From: Cohnella caldifontis
GTDB lineage: Bacteria > Bacillota > Bacilli > Paenibacillales > Paenibacillaceae
Direction of reading: 5' to 3'
Assembly: GCF_029360585.1 (NCBI RefSeq)
Contig: NZ_JAQZSJ010000025.1
Coordinates: forward strand, 1-61,517
Length of the DNA stretch: 61,517 nucleotides
The position numbers and the translations under genes are program-made. A model generated the notes under the pieces. It did no database searches, was not told where the DNA came from, and saw only the letters and a list, made by a program, of their open reading frames with translations. Every line of letters begins with the position of its first letter. Positions within the stretch are counted from its first letter, which is position 1. Shown here one piece after another: positions 59,792-61,517 of this stretch.

Positions 59792-60653
59792 CAATTACTT
59801 GCAGGGCTTTATAAAGAGAGGAGTATCGAGGATGCTAATAACTTTTTTGCTGCGCATTTTATTGTATGCTTCTCCTAAGGTTGAATTTTCAGATCGTGAA
59901 ATTACTGAATATGAAGATCTAATTTCAACGATCGGAGAAGGGGAGTTGCTTTCATATAACTTGTCGAATCCCAAATACCGATTTTTACAGTATTTATCTC
60001 TGAAAGGCAGTTATTTGTTTCACGGTTCAAACAATCACAATATTGAATTATTTGAGCCACGGAATCAAACACTTTTTAACGGAAAACCAACGCAAGCTGT
60101 TTTTGCATCTTCTGAACCAATTTGGTCAACTTTTTATAGTGTTTTTAATCGTAGTAGTTTGGTAGGGGGGGGTCGGAATGGTTGTATTGTTTGCAAGAAT
60201 AAGAAATATCATTACTATTCATTGAACGATTCAACAATAAAGAATAACCCATGGACCGAAGGAATGCTATATATCTTGCCTAAAAACTGCTTCGTAAAAT
60301 CAGATAGTGGAAAAATTCATTTTGATGAATGGATTAGTCATGATCATGTAAAACCTGCTGGCAGGCTAATTGTCAATATTGACGATTTCTACTTTAAGAA
60401 TAAAGTTGCCACTCACAACCGTAAGGAATCCATGATAAAGACATGGTTACTTTATAAAGTCAGGACATTGAGAGCGAACCCGATGAGGGCAAGTAACAGC
60501 AGATAACATCGCATTCACGCGGCGGGCCTTATGGCCCTTGGTCGCCAGAGGCAATTCGAGGAAGCGGATTCAGGCGACAACCCTGCGAACCTAACCGCGT
60601 CGCGGCCGCCCCGTTGGGGCTTAAGGTTCTCGGGTTCGTGAATGCGAGGAACG
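59785..60653 (+). mobile_element. Gene cassette 2
   Basis: The cassette begins TTATCTGC and ends at the G before TTAGCTG. It carries one gene and attC2. Its ends are complementary over 19 nt: GTTATCTGCAATTACTTGC (59784-59802) against GCAAGTAACAGCAGATAAC (60489-60507), 17 of 19 positions. The gene's stop codon lies inside the R'' core. Confidence 0.8.
59832..60506 (+). CDS. Cassette-borne protein, possibly ADP-ribosyltransferase-like fold
   Basis: This 224-residue protein starts at ATG 59832 after AGAGAGGAG; a longer frame back to 59745 would begin inside attC1 and is rejected. The middle has YLFHGSNNHNIELFEPR, then GKPTQAVFASSEPIWSTFYSVF. This is reminiscent of small ADP-ribosyltransferase or RES-type folds (FHGS / VFAS pattern), but I cannot confirm that. 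No signal peptide is evident. Composition is strongly AT-rich. It could be a toxin-like enzyme or simply an unknown cassette protein. Confidence 0.75.
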   Translation: MLITFLLRILLYASPKVEFSDREITEYEDLISTIGEGELLSYNLSNPKYRFLQYLSLKGSYLFHGSNNHNIELFEPRNQTLFNGKPTQAVFASSEPIWSTFYSVFNRSSLVGGGRNGCIVCKNKKYHYYSLNDSTIKNNPWTEGMLYILPKNCFVKSDSGKIHFDEWISHDHVKPAGRLIVNIDDFYFKNKVATHNRKESMIKTWLLYKVRTLRANPMRASNSR

Positions 60654-60660
60654 TTAGCTG
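60500..60660 (+). repeat. attC-like site 2 (161 bp)
   Basis: R'' is CAGATAAC (60500, matching cassette 2's start) and R' is GTTAGCTG (60653, cassette 3's start). Inner arms GCATTCACG/CGTGAATGC pair perfectly. The internal hairpin is GGGCC-TTAT-GGCCC, and the GTCGCC/GGCGAC helix differs from attC1 by compensating changes. Confidence 0.82.
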
Positions 60661-61332
60661 AAATCATGCATTGAATCGGGGTGAGTCAGTGAAGTATTTT
60701 GTCTCGGATGATCATTGGGATATAGAAGGGTATTGGAGCCAATTAAGAAATTTAGAATCAAGGTTCTCAAAGGAAACATTCAAAATAATATCAAACCATT
60801 CGTTCCACGATGCAGATGTTGTGGAATTTACTATTTTAAATACATCAATAATCAGGAGAACGCTAGACCCAACAACTGTAAGAGCAAGATTACGTGATAT
60901 TGATGGCTATGAATATGAGCTTAATTGGGTTGGCGTTAACCAAATTGAATTATCGTTTAGTGGGAGAAAGAAACTATATTATTCAGATAAAGAAAACGAT
61001 TATTACTTAACTGATAAAGATAGACGTGGATTAGAAGAGTGGGCTTATGATGAATTAACTTCGTTTGACCCGAATTATTTGTTTCACGAAATTACTTTAC
61101 ATTCGGGGGCTTGGATTAAACTGCTATTTAGAAAGATGACTGTTAAACGTATTCGAAGATGGCATGACTTCAGCTAACACTGTATTCACGCGTCGAGCCG
61201 GCATTCGCTGTCTCTCGGTTCGCCCGAGGCATTTCGAGGAAGCTGAATCAGGCGGACAACCCTGCGAACCTACCCGCGTCGCGGCCGCCCCTTTGGGGCT
61301 TAAGGTTCTCGGGTTCGTGAATACGAGAGACG
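60654..61332 (+). mobile_element. Gene cassette 3
   Basis: The cassette begins TTAGCTG and ends at the G before TTAGATG. Its ends are complementary: GTTAGCTGAAATCATGC (60653-60669) against GCATGACTTCAGCTAAC (61162-61178), 16 of 17 positions. It carries one gene whose stop lies in R'', and attC3. Confidence 0.8.
60689..61177 (+). CDS. Cassette-borne protein of unknown function
   Basis: This 162-residue acidic soluble protein most likely starts at GTG 60689 after CGGGGTGAG; TTG 60671 is the alternative. Features are ISNHSFHDADVVEFTILN near residue 35, SGRKKLYYSDKENDYYLTD in the middle and LFHEITLHSGAWIKLLFRKM near the end. The FHDADV pattern followed by two beta-rich halves resembles small immunity-like proteins in toxin systems, but this is only an impression. 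Its last codons form the private inverted repeat of the cassette. Confidence 0.72.
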   Translation: MKYFVSDDHWDIEGYWSQLRNLESRFSKETFKIISNHSFHDADVVEFTILNTSIIRRTLDPTTVRARLRDIDGYEYELNWVGVNQIELSFSGRKKLYYSDKENDYYLTDKDRRGLEEWAYDELTSFDPNYLFHEITLHSGAWIKLLFRKMTVKRIRRWHDFS

Positions 61333-61339
61333 TTAGATG
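61171..61339 (+). repeat. attC-like site 3 (169 bp)
   Basis: R'' is CAGCTAAC (61171, matching cassette 3's start) and R' is GTTAGATG (61332). Inner arms GTATTCACG/CGTGAATAC pair perfectly, with a compensating T-A for the C-G of attC2. The 3' half (GCGAACCTA to GGTTCTCGGG) is almost identical to the other two sites. Confidence 0.82.
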
Positions 61340-61517
61340 AAACCACGCGAAAGAGTTTTATTGTCGTATTTCAAGGAGGGTTTGAATGAATAATATTCGA
61401 CTTATCGTGCAGAATTTGTTTCCGAATAATGAGTTTTTATTTAGTCTTTCAGCAAGTGAGATAGTAGAGCATATATGTGTAGGTGTTTACGAAGAAGAAA
61501 CACATTTACTTAGGGAT
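61333..61517 (+). mobile_element. Gene cassette 4 (start only)
   Basis: The cassette begins TTAGATGAAACCACGCG and runs off the window. If it follows the rule of cassettes 1-3, its far end should read close to CGCGTGG(T/C)TTCATCTAAC. Confidence 0.7.
61386..61517 (+). CDS. Cassette-borne protein (partial, 44 residues visible)
   Basis: AAGGAGGG (61373-61380) precedes ATG 61386 by 5 nt. The visible part begins MNNIRLIVQNLFPNNEF and continues SLSASEIVEHICVGVYEEETH without a stop to the window edge. It is AT-rich like the other cassette genes and in the same orientation. I do not recognise a family from this fragment. Confidence 0.75.
   Translation, partial: MNNIRLIVQNLFPNNEFLFSLSASEIVEHICVGVYEEETHLLRD

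Noticed and set aside
59745..59831. N-terminal extension of the cassette 2 gene
   Set aside because: It would start inside attC1 and include the recombination junction. ATG 59832 has a good ribosome site and lies within the cassette.
59627..61339. Structured repeats considered as group II intron, REP/palindromic repeat or terminator family
   Set aside because: No reverse transcriptase or intron domain V is seen, and there is no T-run. The outer core bases covary with each cassette's own start, which those explanations do not predict.

Overview
The window reads as chromosome of a spore-forming, high-GC member of the Bacillota, most probably Paenibacillaceae (Cohnella or Paenibacillus type). 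This rests on the GerA/GerB/GerC germination operon, XerS, a Fnr with a C-terminal cysteine cluster, Nre-type nitrate/oxygen regulators, strong AGGAGG ribosome binding sites and UTG/GUG starts. No rRNA, tRNA, CRISPR array or insertion sequence was seen.

Layout. 1-8.6 kb: ChbG-like deacetylase, a two-gene 2-oxoacid:ferredoxin oxidoreductase (four subunits fused into two chains), small proteins, an aldo/keto reductase and a CobW-type GTPase. 8.6-18 kb: MerR/TipA-type regulator with its 19-bp-spacer promoter, DUF2935 protein, germination operon whose gerC has an in-frame stop, two crcB genes behind a fluoride riboswitch, and a two-component system. 18-34 kb: MacA/MacB-like exporter, ECF sigma factor, phosphoesterase, ABC-F protein, hisC, acetyltransferases, PhzF, DinB/YfiT, an EAL protein, glutamyl-Q tRNA synthetase, an HD hydrolase, and an ECF41-type sigma factor facing its carboxymuconolactone decarboxylase partner. 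35-36 kb: gene-poor stretch with tandem palindromes. 36-49 kb: low-oxygen island with Fnr, NreA/NreC/NreB, CuA-like cupredoxin, HHE proteins, DoxX, PflB/PflA, MobA-like protein and a ba3-type oxidase. At least six Fnr-type boxes (TGTGA-N6-TCACA) and three NreC-like palindromes lie in its intergenic gaps, so the island looks like one oxygen-controlled regulon. 49-58 kb: SDR, TetR with two operators, LCP protein, orphan ParB, XerS, fumarase and small proteins.

The most remarkable part is the right end, 58.1 kb to the window edge. A decayed tyrosine recombinase is followed by an integron-like cassette array: three complete AT-rich cassettes and the start of a fourth, all in one orientation. They are separated by 161-169 bp structured attC-like sites of one sequence family. 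The outer core bases of each site match the start of its own cassette rather than the next one, as expected for integron cassettes. In addition, each cassette carries a private 16-19 nt inverted repeat at its two ends, with a mismatch always at position 11. The nearby recombinase lacks the IntI-specific insertion, apparently lacks the core-binding domain and has a frameshift. Integrons are mostly described from Gram-negative phyla, so this may be a new cassette system.
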